Below, in pieces: positions 1 to 7,677 of a DNA stretch of 64,000 nucleotides (positions are counted from its first letter, which is position 1; every line of letters begins with the position of its first letter). The position numbers were made by a program, and so were the translations under genes. Under the pieces are notes generated by a model. The model was given only the letters and a program-made list of their open reading frames with translations. It searched no databases and was not told the DNA's origin. Source of the stretch: an uncultured Lachnospiraceae bacterium (GTDB lineage Bacteria; Bacillota; Clostridia; Lachnospirales; Lachnospiraceae); NCBI GenBank assembly GCA_910589385.1, contig CAJUTU010000005.1, forward strand, positions 1 through 64,000, in the 5' to 3' direction.

Positions 1-618
1 AACAGAAATATCTATAAACGTAAACTATTATTTCTAACCGGATACAGTACTAGGAATATTATATATATTTCACCTTTTTCTCATATGGAAGGAAACATTT
101 TTTGGGGGCAGATTTTAGACAATCCAGAATTGTACGAAGAGATATTAAATATTTTAAAAGAATATGATGAAAGCGTTATCAGCCTAAATTATGACAATGA
201 TGATAGTATAGGCGGAGGAAAAGGTGTATATAAAATTCTATCAAAATCCCATCAAAAGGCGTTGCCGCTGAATGTATATGGAGACGGGATGAAAAAGGCA
301 GCTTTATTAATCAGCGCTGTAATCAAAGCGCAAAATGGTATTTTGCTGTTGGATGAGTTTGAAACGGCGATCCATACATCTGCAATGGACAAAACTTTTA
401 AATGGATATTAGAAACTTGTAAAAAATTAAATGTACAGTTTTTTTTGACATCTCACAGTAAAGAGGCAATCGATAAAGTATTGAAATGTGCGCCTGATAT
501 GATGGATGATATAACGGTATATACCATGTATAAAGAGGATGACGAGATATCGGTGAGAAGATTAAATGCGAAAAAGGCAGTTGAGGTTCAGGATGAGATG
601 GGATTGGAGCTAAGATAA
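1..618 (+). CDS. AAA-family ATPase (AAA15/OLD-like), 5' end outside window
   Basis: The reading frame is open from base 1 and ends at TAA 616-618; the first in-frame ATG at 85 is probably internal, because coding-like sequence (a STRNIIYISPFSHM-type stretch) precedes it. The visible part is the C-terminal half of a SMC/ABC-like ATPase: a GDGMKKA stretch where the signature loop is expected, a Walker B ILLLDEFE (about codons 116-123 of the visible frame) and an LTSHS H-loop. The Walker A lies outside the window. It abuts the broken gene at 619 (TAA then ATG), so the two formed an operon. ATPases of this type paired with TOPRIM-like proteins occur in phage-defence loci. The region is AT-rich relative to the housekeeping genes to the right. 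Family call is firm; specific role is inferred. Confidence 0.75.
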   Translation, partial: NRNIYKRKLLFLTGYSTRNIIYISPFSHMEGNIFWGQILDNPELYEEILNILKEYDESVISLNYDNDDSIGGGKGVYKILSKSHQKALPLNVYGDGMKKAALLISAVIKAQNGILLLDEFETAIHTSAMDKTFKWILETCKKLNVQFFLTSHSKEAIDKVLKCAPDMMDDITVYTMYKEDDEISVRRLNAKKAVEVQDEMGLELR

Positions 619-1355
619 ATGAGAAATGTAATTTTGTGCGAGGGTTCAACAGATTATATTTTGCTGTAGTATTTTATGAGAAAAGTTCATGGATGGGCAG
701 GCCAGGGGAGGACAAAAGAAACATCCGATAATCAATATTTTAAACATGTTCGTACAATGGTAAAGTCAGATGTATACTAAGTATTAGAGGATGCGGAGGT
801 TCTGCAAATATTTTGCCTGGATTTAGGAATATTGTGGAGTATAACAATTTATCAGAAAAGCAGGAGGCATTTGAACGGGTTATTATTATTACGGACCATG
901 ATGAAATAGGGACTGAAAGTGAGATTTCAAAAAAGGTAGAAAATATTTTAGCAGAGGGTAATGTGATAATTACTGACAAAGTGTCCAATGATAAATGGAT
1001 AGAGTGTACCTATAAAAATGGCCATGGCAAAGAACTACAATCTCAGTTTTTATTGTTAGTGATTCCTTTTGAAAAAACTGGCGCAATGGAGACGTTTTTA
1101 TTGGATGCTGTTTCTAAAAAGGATGAATATGATTCAGAAATTATAAGAAAGGGAAATGACTTCATAGATCGTACTGATCCAGAAAAGAGATATTTATCCA
1201 AGAGACGTTACATAACAAAAGCCAAATTTGACGTTTATTTTTTAGTACGGACAGCAGCAACTCAGTTTGTAGAAAGACAAGATATTCTAAAAAATGTAGA
1301 ATGGGAAGATTATGCGGCATTGCAGACAGGATTTGAGAAATTAGGAGAGTTGTAG
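619..1355 (+). pseudogene. TOPRIM/DUF3226-like nuclease partner, broken
   Basis: The gene starts at ATG 619, directly after the ATPase stop. Its N-terminus (MRNVILCEGSTDYILL) has the acidic CEGSTD motif of TOPRIM-type DUF3226/DUF4435 proteins. Codon 17 is TAG (667-669), a second stop (TAA) occurs near 776-778, and the coding signal then moves to another frame, consistent with loss of one T near 778. From there the frame reads SIRGCGGSANI and runs to TAG at 1353-1355, with a TDHDEIGTE acidic motif and an IPFEKTGAMETFLLDA segment typical of these proteins. Restoring one base and one codon would give a protein of about 245 residues. The gene therefore looks inactivated by a nonsense mutation plus a frameshift, unless these are sequencing errors. 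Function as a nuclease effector is inferred from family and partner. Confidence 0.7.
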
Positions 1356-2185
1356 AGATGTAACCATATGGGGATGGAATCGGAAGTTTTAGAATTATCG
1401 ATATCACATTTTATCAGAATCCCCTCCCAGATAAACACCTGGCTGGAATAAATGATCAGATACCCCAGTCCGCTTCTTGCCGCCAGGAATTCCCCGATCA
1501 CAACGCCTACCAGGCAAAGGCCGATATTGACCTTCATATTGCTGATGATTGCGGGGATGGAACTTGGCAGTACCACTTTGGTGAGGGCATGCCATTTATT
1601 TCCCTGCATGGTATAGATCAGCTTTATTTTTTCAGGATCCACACCGATAAAACTGGTATATAAGCTCAATATGCTTCCGAAAATAGCAACAGACATTCCT
1701 GCTACAATGATGGTAGTCTGGGTGGCGCCCAGCCATACGATCAGGAGAGGAGCCAGCGCTGACTTTGGAAGGCTGTTCAGAACGACCAGATAGGGATCCA
1801 GGATTTCTGAAAGTTTGCTGCTGCACCAGAGCAGTACGGCGGCCAGGATGCTGACGGCAGTGGTCAGGAGAAAGCTGACGATCGTTTCATAAAGCGTGCT
1901 CCCAAGATGCAGGAAGATACTTTTGTCCTTTACCATTTCCCAAAAGCATAAGGCGATGCGGGAGGGGCTGCTGAAAATGAAGGAATCTATGATCCCTGTA
2001 TTGGCAGTAAACTCCCATAAAAAAAGAAAAGCCAACAGAATCGCGGCACGTGAGGCGCGGACGATACGCCGGTGTTTTTTTCTGCCGTGCAGATAGCGCT
2101 GCTGTCCGGCAGAAATTTCGGATACGCGTTCATGGCTTCCGGGAAGTCCGGGAGCCTGATGCTGTCCGGTATAGATATCATGCAT
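1310..2185 (-). pseudogene. ABC transporter permease (SsuC/TauC/ThiX type), 3'-truncated
   Basis: This is an inner-membrane permease of the nitrate/sulfonate/taurine/pyrimidine importer family (BPD_transp_1), with several hydrophobic helices and a recognisable EAA-like region (about residues 180-195). The family-like sequence runs up to GYLIIYSSQVF (about residue 250). The expected last helix is missing and is replaced by an unrelated polar tail (KCDIDNSKTSDSIP...) read into the flanking AT-rich DNA. The start at 2185 overlaps the end of the ATPase gene by 8 bases, the usual arrangement. No substrate-binding protein gene follows. I infer that a rearrangement near 1400-1430 removed the end of this gene and the genes downstream, so transport activity is doubtful. 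Confidence 0.75.
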
Positions 2186-2945
2186 TGGTATTCAGCTCCT
2201 TCCAGATAAGATTGAAATAGTGTTTGAACTCCGGCGCGTTACGCCGGCACATGGGGGTATCCTCTTCCAGTTCGAATGTGACCTTGATTTCCTTTGCAAT
2301 TGCGGCAGGCCGTGCGGTCAGGACTATGACCCGGTCAGCCAGACTGACTGCTTCGGACAGGTCATGGGTTACGAGGATCGCGGTTTTGTGGGCATCCCGC
2401 AGAATCTGGCCGATATCGTTGCCGACGGAGAGACGGGTCTGGTAATCCAGGGCAGAAAAGGGTTCGTCTAGCAGTAAAATGTCCGGATCCAGCACCAATG
2501 TCCGGATCAGCGCTGCCCTCTGGCGCATCCCGCCGGAAAGTTCAGAGGGCTTTGCGTGTTCAAATTGTTTTAGCCCGTATAGTTCCAGCAGTTCGTGGGC
2601 GTGCCCGCGGGATCTGGCGGAAAGCATATGCTGGATTTCCAGGCCCAGGAGTACATTGTGGTAGACGGTGCGCCATTCAAAAAGGTGGTCGTGCTGCAGC
2701 ATATAGCCGATGTTGGTGGTGCTGTCCCGGAGATATTTTCCGCTCAGTTTGATCAGTCCTTTTTCCGGTTCAATGAGGCCGCAGATGATGGACAGCAGTG
2801 TGGATTTTCCGCACCCGGAGGGTCCGACGATGGAGACAAACTCTCCGGGAAATACAGAAAATGAGATATCTGTCAGTGCTTTGGTTTCTCCTTCCAGATT
2901 GTGGTACGCATAATTGATATTTTTAAGTTCCAGTATTGGTTCCAT
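2178..2945 (-). CDS. ABC transporter ATP-binding protein (nitrate/sulfonate/pyrimidine family)
   Basis: A 255-residue cytoplasmic ATPase powering the permease encoded just downstream. Walker A GPSGCGKST lies at about residues 41-49, the Q-loop in MLQHDHLFEW, the signature LSGGMRQR at about 138-145, Walker B ILLLDEPFSALD at about 156-167 and the H-loop VTHD at about 192. The sequence resembles SsuB/TauB/ThiZ ATPases; the substrate cannot be fixed because the binding-protein gene is absent. The start is supported by GGAG eight bases upstream (minus strand). With the partner permease truncated, this ATPase may be an orphan. Confidence 0.88.
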   Translation of the reverse strand: MEPILELKNINYAYHNLEGETKALTDISFSVFPGEFVSIVGPSGCGKSTLLSIICGLIEPEKGLIKLSGKYLRDSTTNIGYMLQHDHLFEWRTVYHNVLLGLEIQHMLSARSRGHAHELLELYGLKQFEHAKPSELSGGMRQRAALIRTLVLDPDILLLDEPFSALDYQTRLSVGNDIGQILRDAHKTAILVTHDLSEAVSLADRVIVLTARPAAIAKEIKVTFELEEDTPMCRRNAPEFKHYFNLIWKELNTNA

Positions 2946-3001
2946 GCAGACACTCCATTCATTAGATATATATTACTTTATGACAAAAAAATGGATAGGT
3001 G

Positions 3002-3040
3002 CATGAGAAAAGGAGAGCCGGATGGCCCTCCTCTTTTTCG
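3002..3040 (-). terminator. Rho-independent terminator after the membrane-protein operon
   Basis: A GC-rich hairpin (AGGAGGGCC / GGCTCTCCT on the minus strand, loop about 4) is followed by TTTTCT in the minus direction; a T-run also follows on the plus strand. It sits between the end of the 3084-4688 gene and the start of the ABC ATPase, so it separates two minus-strand units. Confidence 0.6.
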
Positions 3041-3083
3041 CATATTTAATGTGTAGAAACGTATCTTGTACAGCCTGTTTCGG

Positions 3084-4688
3084 TTACTCTGCCTGTAGTT
3101 TCTGGATTTGATGGTTTTCCAGGTATTCCTCTGCCGCTTCTTGGGCGCGTGCATGGGCAAAATTCCATTTTCTAAGAGAGGGTTTCCCACGGCCTGCGAT
3201 TTCTTCCATATAAGATTGAAACAGGGGTTCCAGATAGTCTCCCACAGTTTCGAACTGCTCTAAATCCTCCGGCGTCGAATATTCATAAGGGGCGTATCTA
3301 TAATAATAGTGGTCTTCCTCTGCCAACAGATATTTTTCAATCTCTATTTCTGAAAGTTCCTCTATATAGGGGGCGGCATCTTCTGACAGCACATCCAGAA
3401 AATAGGAAACATCCCGCCAGGTGATCTGTGATGCGTGCCGGATATTGTAGGAGGCAATAAGGCCGTCTACTCTGGCGAAAGAAAACAGGATATAACAGCA
3501 TGTCACCACGGCTGCAATATACTGGAACAGAGGGAATCTCTCATGGAAAATACTGGCCATGATCCCAAACATCATCAATGTCAGCACACCCAGGAACCAC
3601 AGAACCAGGATCCGCAGGAATGTGAGATGGTATATGCTGATATAAAGGAGCATCCGGTATGCCGCCGACACGGTCATGACACACGTACAAATGGAGATCA
3701 CCAAAAGGAGGGCTTTCAAAGCCGGGTGCTTCTCAAAAATCTGTATGCAGACCAGGACCGTTACGATGTTGATCAGGCTTACGGTTAAAAGCTGCCAGAA
3801 TCCCTGGTGGGCGTACTGGGCATAGCTCATCCCGTCGGGAAGGCCCTGGCGCAGGAACAGGAATATGATCTGGATGCCGGAAAAAAGGACATAGATGAAA
3901 GCAAGGATCGCTGTAAATGTAATCCCGGTCAGGGCATTGGCAGGGTGTTCCTCTTTTTTTACGGGTTCTTTCAGGTTCTGCTGGAACAATGCGGCAAAAA
4001 ATACATAGAGCAAAAGGAATCCTGCCCAAAAGCAGAAAAACAGTCCGATGCCGGTGCCGATGTCCGGAATAGAAAAGAATTTAACAAGGTATCTTGCAAA
4101 AACCTGATCCGATGTGATCAAAAGCGGCATTACGCATAGAAGGAAGAGCCCTGCAATGCCAATACCGGCGAGTATTGAAGAAGTCTGCTTTTTCTCATCT
4201 GGCTTTCTGGCTGTTTTCTTTTGTGATAAATAGTACAGCATATGCTCAAAAGGCTTGAACAGGGAGATGATACATGTCCCTATAAAAAGTAACATCTGTT
4301 TCATATATACCGAAAAATTCCAGTTGCGGTCTTCATACATCTGGTGCAGCATAGCGGCACAGAACAAAAGCAGGATACCTGTCGTATTGAAGAGATGGAT
4401 CTGGCGCTTTGCCGTCATGCAGGTGGAAATTCCCAGAAGGAGCATTGCCGCAAAATAGAAAAAGGAGCCTCGTTTGACCATGATGCCTGCCTTGCCAAGC
4501 CATAGTACGGAAAACAGGATTGTCACAGCCACAGCCGCCGGATAGGTGATCCCGGCAGGATTGTCATAGAGACAGAACGTATAGAGGAATGCATACAGAC
4601 AGGCAGTTCCTCCAAACCATAAAAAGTGGGTTTTCATGAATAGAAGTAAAGGACTTTCTTCTTTTTTTTCTTCGTTTATGTTATCCAT
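3084..4688 (-). CDS. DUF4153/DUF4173-type polytopic membrane protein
   Basis: A membrane protein of 534 residues. About ten or more hydrophobic segments span residues 20-410, followed by a soluble acidic C-terminal region of roughly 120 residues. The layout fits the DUF4153/DUF4173 family, whose biochemical role is unknown. I chose the ATG at 4688 because AAAGGAG lies about seven bases upstream; the longer frame from 4730 adds a Lys/Arg-rich stretch with no ribosome site. It follows the XRE regulator gene by 13 bases and the DUF2975 gene lies further upstream, so all three are probably one minus-strand operon read from the promoter near 5540. Confidence 0.75.
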   Translation of the reverse strand: MDNINEEKKEESPLLLFMKTHFLWFGGTACLYAFLYTFCLYDNPAGITYPAAVAVTILFSVLWLGKAGIMVKRGSFFYFAAMLLLGISTCMTAKRQIHLFNTTGILLLFCAAMLHQMYEDRNWNFSVYMKQMLLFIGTCIISLFKPFEHMLYYLSQKKTARKPDEKKQTSSILAGIGIAGLFLLCVMPLLITSDQVFARYLVKFFSIPDIGTGIGLFFCFWAGFLLLYVFFAALFQQNLKEPVKKEEHPANALTGITFTAILAFIYVLFSGIQIIFLFLRQGLPDGMSYAQYAHQGFWQLLTVSLINIVTVLVCIQIFEKHPALKALLLVISICTCVMTVSAAYRMLLYISIYHLTFLRILVLWFLGVLTLMMFGIMASIFHERFPLFQYIAAVVTCCYILFSFARVDGLIASYNIRHASQITWRDVSYFLDVLSEDAAPYIEELSEIEIEKYLLAEEDHYYYRYAPYEYSTPEDLEQFETVGDYLEPLFQSYMEEIAGRGKPSLRKWNFAHARAQEAAEEYLENHQIQKLQAE

Positions 4689-4701
4689 GGTAGTCTCCTT
4701 T

Positions 4702-4923
4702 CTAAGCATTTTCTTCCTCATCTTCCACATATTCCAGAATATCTCCGGGCTGGCAGCGGAGCGCCTTGCAAATAGATTCCAGAGTAGTAAAGCGCACGGC
4801 CTTAGCCTTGTTATTTTTCAGGATCGAGAGATTGGCCATGGTAATGTCAACCTCCCTGGCCAGTTCTGTGACGCCAATCTTCCGTTTGGCCATCATCACG
4901 TCCAAATTTACAATGATTCCCAT
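4702..4923 (-). CDS. Small XRE/Cro-type transcriptional regulator (YozG-like)
   Basis: A 73-residue protein consisting almost entirely of one helix-turn-helix: the KIGVTELAREVDITMANLS segment gives the two DNA-binding helices, followed by FTTLESICKALRCQPGDILEY, typical of YozG-type Cro/CI regulators. The start at 4923 is chosen because AGGAGG lies eight bases upstream; the longer frame from 4965 adds 14 unlikely residues. These regulators are usually encoded beside DUF2975 membrane proteins, as here. It is a natural candidate to bind the inverted repeat that overlaps the operon promoter (5559-5603), which would be autoregulation; this is inference. Confidence 0.9.
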   Translation of the reverse strand: MGIIVNLDVMMAKRKIGVTELAREVDITMANLSILKNNKAKAVRFTTLESICKALRCQPGDILEYVEDEEENA

Positions 4924-4978
4924 ATTTTTGCCTCCTGTATTTGTTTGATAGTGGGGGAGTCCCATTTACGGCAGTTCC

Positions 4979-5434
4979 TTAGATCGTCAGGTCATTTTCC
5001 TCTTTATAACGGATGGCCTCGCCAAATACAAAGGACAGCACCTCACTGAACAGTCCGGCTATAAAAAAGGTGAGGACAATGATAAAGGTAGCCGGAGTGG
5101 GCAGGAAAAAGCACTTGATAAAGAATAAAAGTACGATCACCGCGCTGGCAATCCCCATCACTTTCAGGCTTTTTACATTCTCATAAACAAAACAGTTCTT
5201 CTGCGCTACAGTACGCATCATCTTCCGAAGCTGTCCGACGATGATGATCCCGCATATGCCTGCCAGGGCAAAAATGATCAGCATCAGTATATAATACTCT
5301 TGAAATGCCGCGGAATAATGGGTTCCTGCATATTTTAATGTCAGTGGGAGGGTCACAATGACCAAGATCCCGCTATAGAACATGATATCTAACAGAATTT
5401 TTGTGATTTGGATTAACTTTTCTTTATGAATCAT
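4979..5434 (-). CDS. DUF2975 membrane protein
   Basis: A 151-residue protein with four hydrophobic segments (about residues 15-35, 47-68, 92-112 and 116-137), matching the DUF2975 family commonly paired with a YozG-type XRE regulator. The molecular role of the family is not established. It is the first gene of the minus-strand operon DUF2975 - XRE - DUF4153-like, with a GC-poor leader of about 95 bases from the predicted start point. A good ribosome site (AGGAGGCAGGCA on the minus strand) precedes ATG 5434. Confidence 0.85.
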   Translation of the reverse strand: MIHKEKLIQITKILLDIMFYSGILVIVTLPLTLKYAGTHYSAAFQEYYILMLIIFALAGICGIIIVGQLRKMMRTVAQKNCFVYENVKSLKVMGIASAVIVLLFFIKCFFLPTPATFIIVLTFFIAGLFSEVLSFVFGEAIRYKEENDLTI

Positions 5435-5536
5435 GCTGCCTGCCTCCTGATTGGTTTATAATTTGAAAAGCCTACTGAGTACGTCGGCCTGAATGCTTGG
5501 TCATAAACTTCCGCTTCACTCCGGTTGGTGACATTT

Positions 5537-5565
5537 ATTATAGCATTGTATGGTTTGAAAATCAA
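5537..5565 (-). promoter_or_regulatory. Sigma-A promoter of the DUF2975-XRE operon
   Basis: On the minus strand: -35 TTGATT (5565-5560), a 17-base spacer, and an extended -10 TGCTATAAT with TATAAT at 5542-5537. The -35 lies within the left arm of a long inverted repeat. It would start a transcript near 5530, about 95 bases before the DUF2975 start. Confidence 0.7.
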
Positions 5566-5603
5566 TATAAATTTATCGAAAATCAATAAATTTATATTGA
5601 TTT
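5559..5603. repeat. 18-bp perfect inverted repeat, likely operator
   Basis: Arms 5559-5576 (AAATCAATATAAATTTAT) and 5586-5603 are exact reverse complements, separated by 9 bases. The left arm contains the -35 of the minus-strand promoter, so binding there would block or modulate RNA polymerase. It lacks a T-run outside the arms and is AT-rich, so it is unlike a terminator. The XRE protein of the operon is the obvious candidate ligand. Confidence 0.7.
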
Positions 5604-5684
5604 GCATTTCCGAATGTATAAAATAATCTTTCCAGGAATGCGATCTCTACTTGAAGCGGCGTAATTTTTGGCGTAATTTTTGGA

Positions 5685-5713
5685 TTGTAAAAAGAAACGT
5701 TGTATTGTATATT
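5685..5713 (+). promoter_or_regulatory. Promoter of queH
   Basis: -35 TTGTAA (5685-5690), 17-base spacer, -10 TATATT (5708-5713), leading to queH 30 bases downstream. Immediately upstream (5658-5683) is a short tandem direct repeat of GGCGTAATTTTT. Confidence 0.5.
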
Positions 5714-5743
5714 TAGAGAATAATTATTTCTGAGGAGAAAAGG

Positions 5744-6370
5744 ATGCAGGCACAAAAAGTAAATTATCAAAAGGAACTGGATAAAGTATTGGAAAAGCTG
5801 GAACAAAAGGGGCAGGCGCCCCGGCTTTTGCTCCATAGCTGCTGCGCGCCCTGCAGCAGCTATGTTCTGGAATATCTGTCGCGATATTTTGAGGTCACCG
5901 TGTTCTATTATAATCCGAATATTTATCCGGAAAGCGAGTACTATAAGCGTGTGGCGGAGCAGCAGATGCTGATTGAAAAATTAAAGACCGTTCATCCTGT
6001 TTCGTTTATAGAAGGGGTTTATGAGAAGGAAAAATTTTACCGGATGGCAAAAGGACTGGAGCAGGTGAAAGAAGGCGGTGAGAGGTGTTTCCGGTGTTAT
6101 GCCCTGCGTCTTGGGGAGGCTGCAAAAACGGCAAGGGAAGGCGGATTTGATTATTTTACTACGACTCTGAGTATCAGTCCTTTGAAGAATGCGCAGAAGC
6201 TCAATGAGATCGGCATAGCGCTGGGGAAAGAGACAGGCGTCTCTTATCTGGTTTCGGACTTCAAAAAGAAGAACGGATATAAGCGTTCCGTGGAACTCTC
6301 AGAGGAGTATGGATTATACCGTCAGGATTACTGCGGCTGTCAGTTTTCACTGGAAAACCGCAGACAATGA
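5744..6370 (+). CDS. queH: Epoxyqueuosine reductase QueH
   Basis: A 208-residue cytoplasmic enzyme of the DUF208/QueH family, which reduces epoxyqueuosine to queuosine in tRNA as the non-homologous replacement of QueG. The family's metal-cluster cysteines are visible: HSCCAPCSSY (adjacent Cys at about 33-34, another at 37), ERCFRCYALRL (about 111-121) and YCGCQFS near the C-terminus. Length is normal. GAGGAGAAAAGG precedes the ATG. The downstream AraC gene follows after 15 bases and may be co-transcribed, though its function looks unrelated. Other queuosine genes are not in the window. Confidence 0.93.
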   Translation: MQAQKVNYQKELDKVLEKLEQKGQAPRLLLHSCCAPCSSYVLEYLSRYFEVTVFYYNPNIYPESEYYKRVAEQQMLIEKLKTVHPVSFIEGVYEKEKFYRMAKGLEQVKEGGERCFRCYALRLGEAAKTAREGGFDYFTTTLSISPLKNAQKLNEIGIALGKETGVSYLVSDFKKKNGYKRSVELSEEYGLYRQDYCGCQFSLENRRQ

Positions 6371-6385
6371 AAGGGAGGAGCAGCA

Positions 6386-7288
6386 TTGAACGGATTTAAC
6401 TGGGAATTTGATTTTGACCCGACATTTCCGATTTATGTATATCACATGACCGTAGACGGAAACCGGGATCCAATGCATTGGCATCAATATTTTGAAATCG
6501 GCCTGTGTATTGAAGGTAGTGGGAAATTTATTTTTATGAATAAAGAGTATTCTGTAAAAAAAGGAGATGTTTTTTTAGCGAATAATTTCGAAAATCACGT
6601 TGCTATTTCTGAAAATGGCGAAAAAACAGAGTATATCTTTGTATTTTTTATGCCATCTCTGATTGCAGATCCCAATGGAAAACAATTAGATCTTCAATTT
6701 CTGCTGCCCTTTCAGTACCATCCGCTTGATTTTGCAAATAAGGTTTCCAGAGATACGCCTGCGGCGAAAAAGATTTATTTTCTGATCCAGGAAATTTATG
6801 ATTTTTATAGAAAAGAAAATGCAGGACCATTTGACCGATTGGAAATAGATATCAGGCTGCGGCAGGTGCTTCTGGAATTATTAAACCATTACTGGGGGAA
6901 CGGTGATTTTAAAACCGGTGATTCTATTATGAATTTAAGCGTACAAAAGGCAATCAAATATATGAATCTGCATTTCGGCGAGAATATTACCATTGCACAG
7001 GTGGCAGACCACATAGGGATCAACTCTTCTTATTTCAGACATTTGTTCAAAGAACATACACAGATCACATTTAAAACCTATCTCACTTATCTGCGGATCT
7101 CACAGGCTAAAAAACTGCTGCTTGCCACAGATAAAAGTATCAATGATATTATACTGGAGGTTGGATATAATAATGCATATCAGTTTTATAAAGTGTTTAA
7201 AAACCTGGTAAAAATGTCTCCGGCCGAATACCGCAGACAGTATCGGAACAAGATTGACCATGAGGGGAATTGGCAGGCTGTAATCTGA
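6386..7288 (+). CDS. AraC-family transcriptional regulator with cupin domain
   Basis: A 300-residue regulator. The N-terminal cupin-like sensor (about residues 10-110) contains HWHQYFEIGLCIEGSG, and the C-terminal AraC double helix-turn-helix (about 190-285) contains HIGINSSYFRHLFKEH and the closing GYNNAYQFYKVFKN...SPAEYRRQY signature. The start codon is TTG at 6386 with GGGAGGAG five bases upstream. It probably regulates the sugar-type operon that follows. Its last codons (about NKIDHEGNWQAVI) overlap the truncated permease at 7270, so the C-terminus may have been altered by the deletion that truncated that permease. Confidence 0.88.
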   Translation: MNGFNWEFDFDPTFPIYVYHMTVDGNRDPMHWHQYFEIGLCIEGSGKFIFMNKEYSVKKGDVFLANNFENHVAISENGEKTEYIFVFFMPSLIADPNGKQLDLQFLLPFQYHPLDFANKVSRDTPAAKKIYFLIQEIYDFYRKENAGPFDRLEIDIRLRQVLLELLNHYWGNGDFKTGDSIMNLSVQKAIKYMNLHFGENITIAQVADHIGINSSYFRHLFKEHTQITFKTYLTYLRISQAKKLLLATDKSINDIILEVGYNNAYQFYKVFKNLVKMSPAEYRRQYRNKIDHEGNWQAVI

Positions 7289-7677
7289 AAGTGGCGGCTT
7301 CTATGGGAGTCAGGGTGAAGAAAACCAGCATATTGACTTATGTTACCGCCAGTCTCTGTGCAGGAGTGACGGGACTCCTTCTGGCCTCACGCATGCGTAT
7401 CGGCGACCCGGTTATCGGAACCTCGTTTGGATTAGATTCAATTACAGCGGCAGCGATTGGCGGAACGTCTTTGAGCGGAGGGGAGGGACTGATATCGGGA
7501 ACCATTGCCGGGGCGCTGCTTATCGGAATGCTTTCGAATATGATGAATATTCTCGGTGTGAATCATTTTTATCAGTATGTTCTAAAAGGGCTGCTGCTGG
7601 TGACAGCAATGATCATTTATTCTATTTCTAATATTTTGGAGGTGAAGCGTCATGCAGAAAACTCATATTCGGAGTGA
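7270..7677 (+). pseudogene. RbsC-type sugar ABC permease, 5'-truncated fragment
   Basis: Only the last 135 or so residues of a permease of the ribose/xylose/galactose (RbsC) family remain; a full copy such as the next gene has about 320. The visible part starts at the MGVRVKKTSILTYV loop and includes SFGLDSITAAAIGGTSLSGGEG and two C-terminal helices. In frame, the sequence is closed by TGA at 7261-7263 just upstream, and only a TTG with no clear ribosome site could start it. The AraC gene runs straight into it. I infer a deletion near 7258-7265 that removed the binding protein, the ATPase and half of this permease. Confidence 0.8.

Noticed and set aside
5573..5836. Minus-strand frame across the queH promoter and the inverted repeat
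   Set aside because: Its sequence arises from the AT-rich repeat and the start of queH; no ribosome site and no recognisable protein features.
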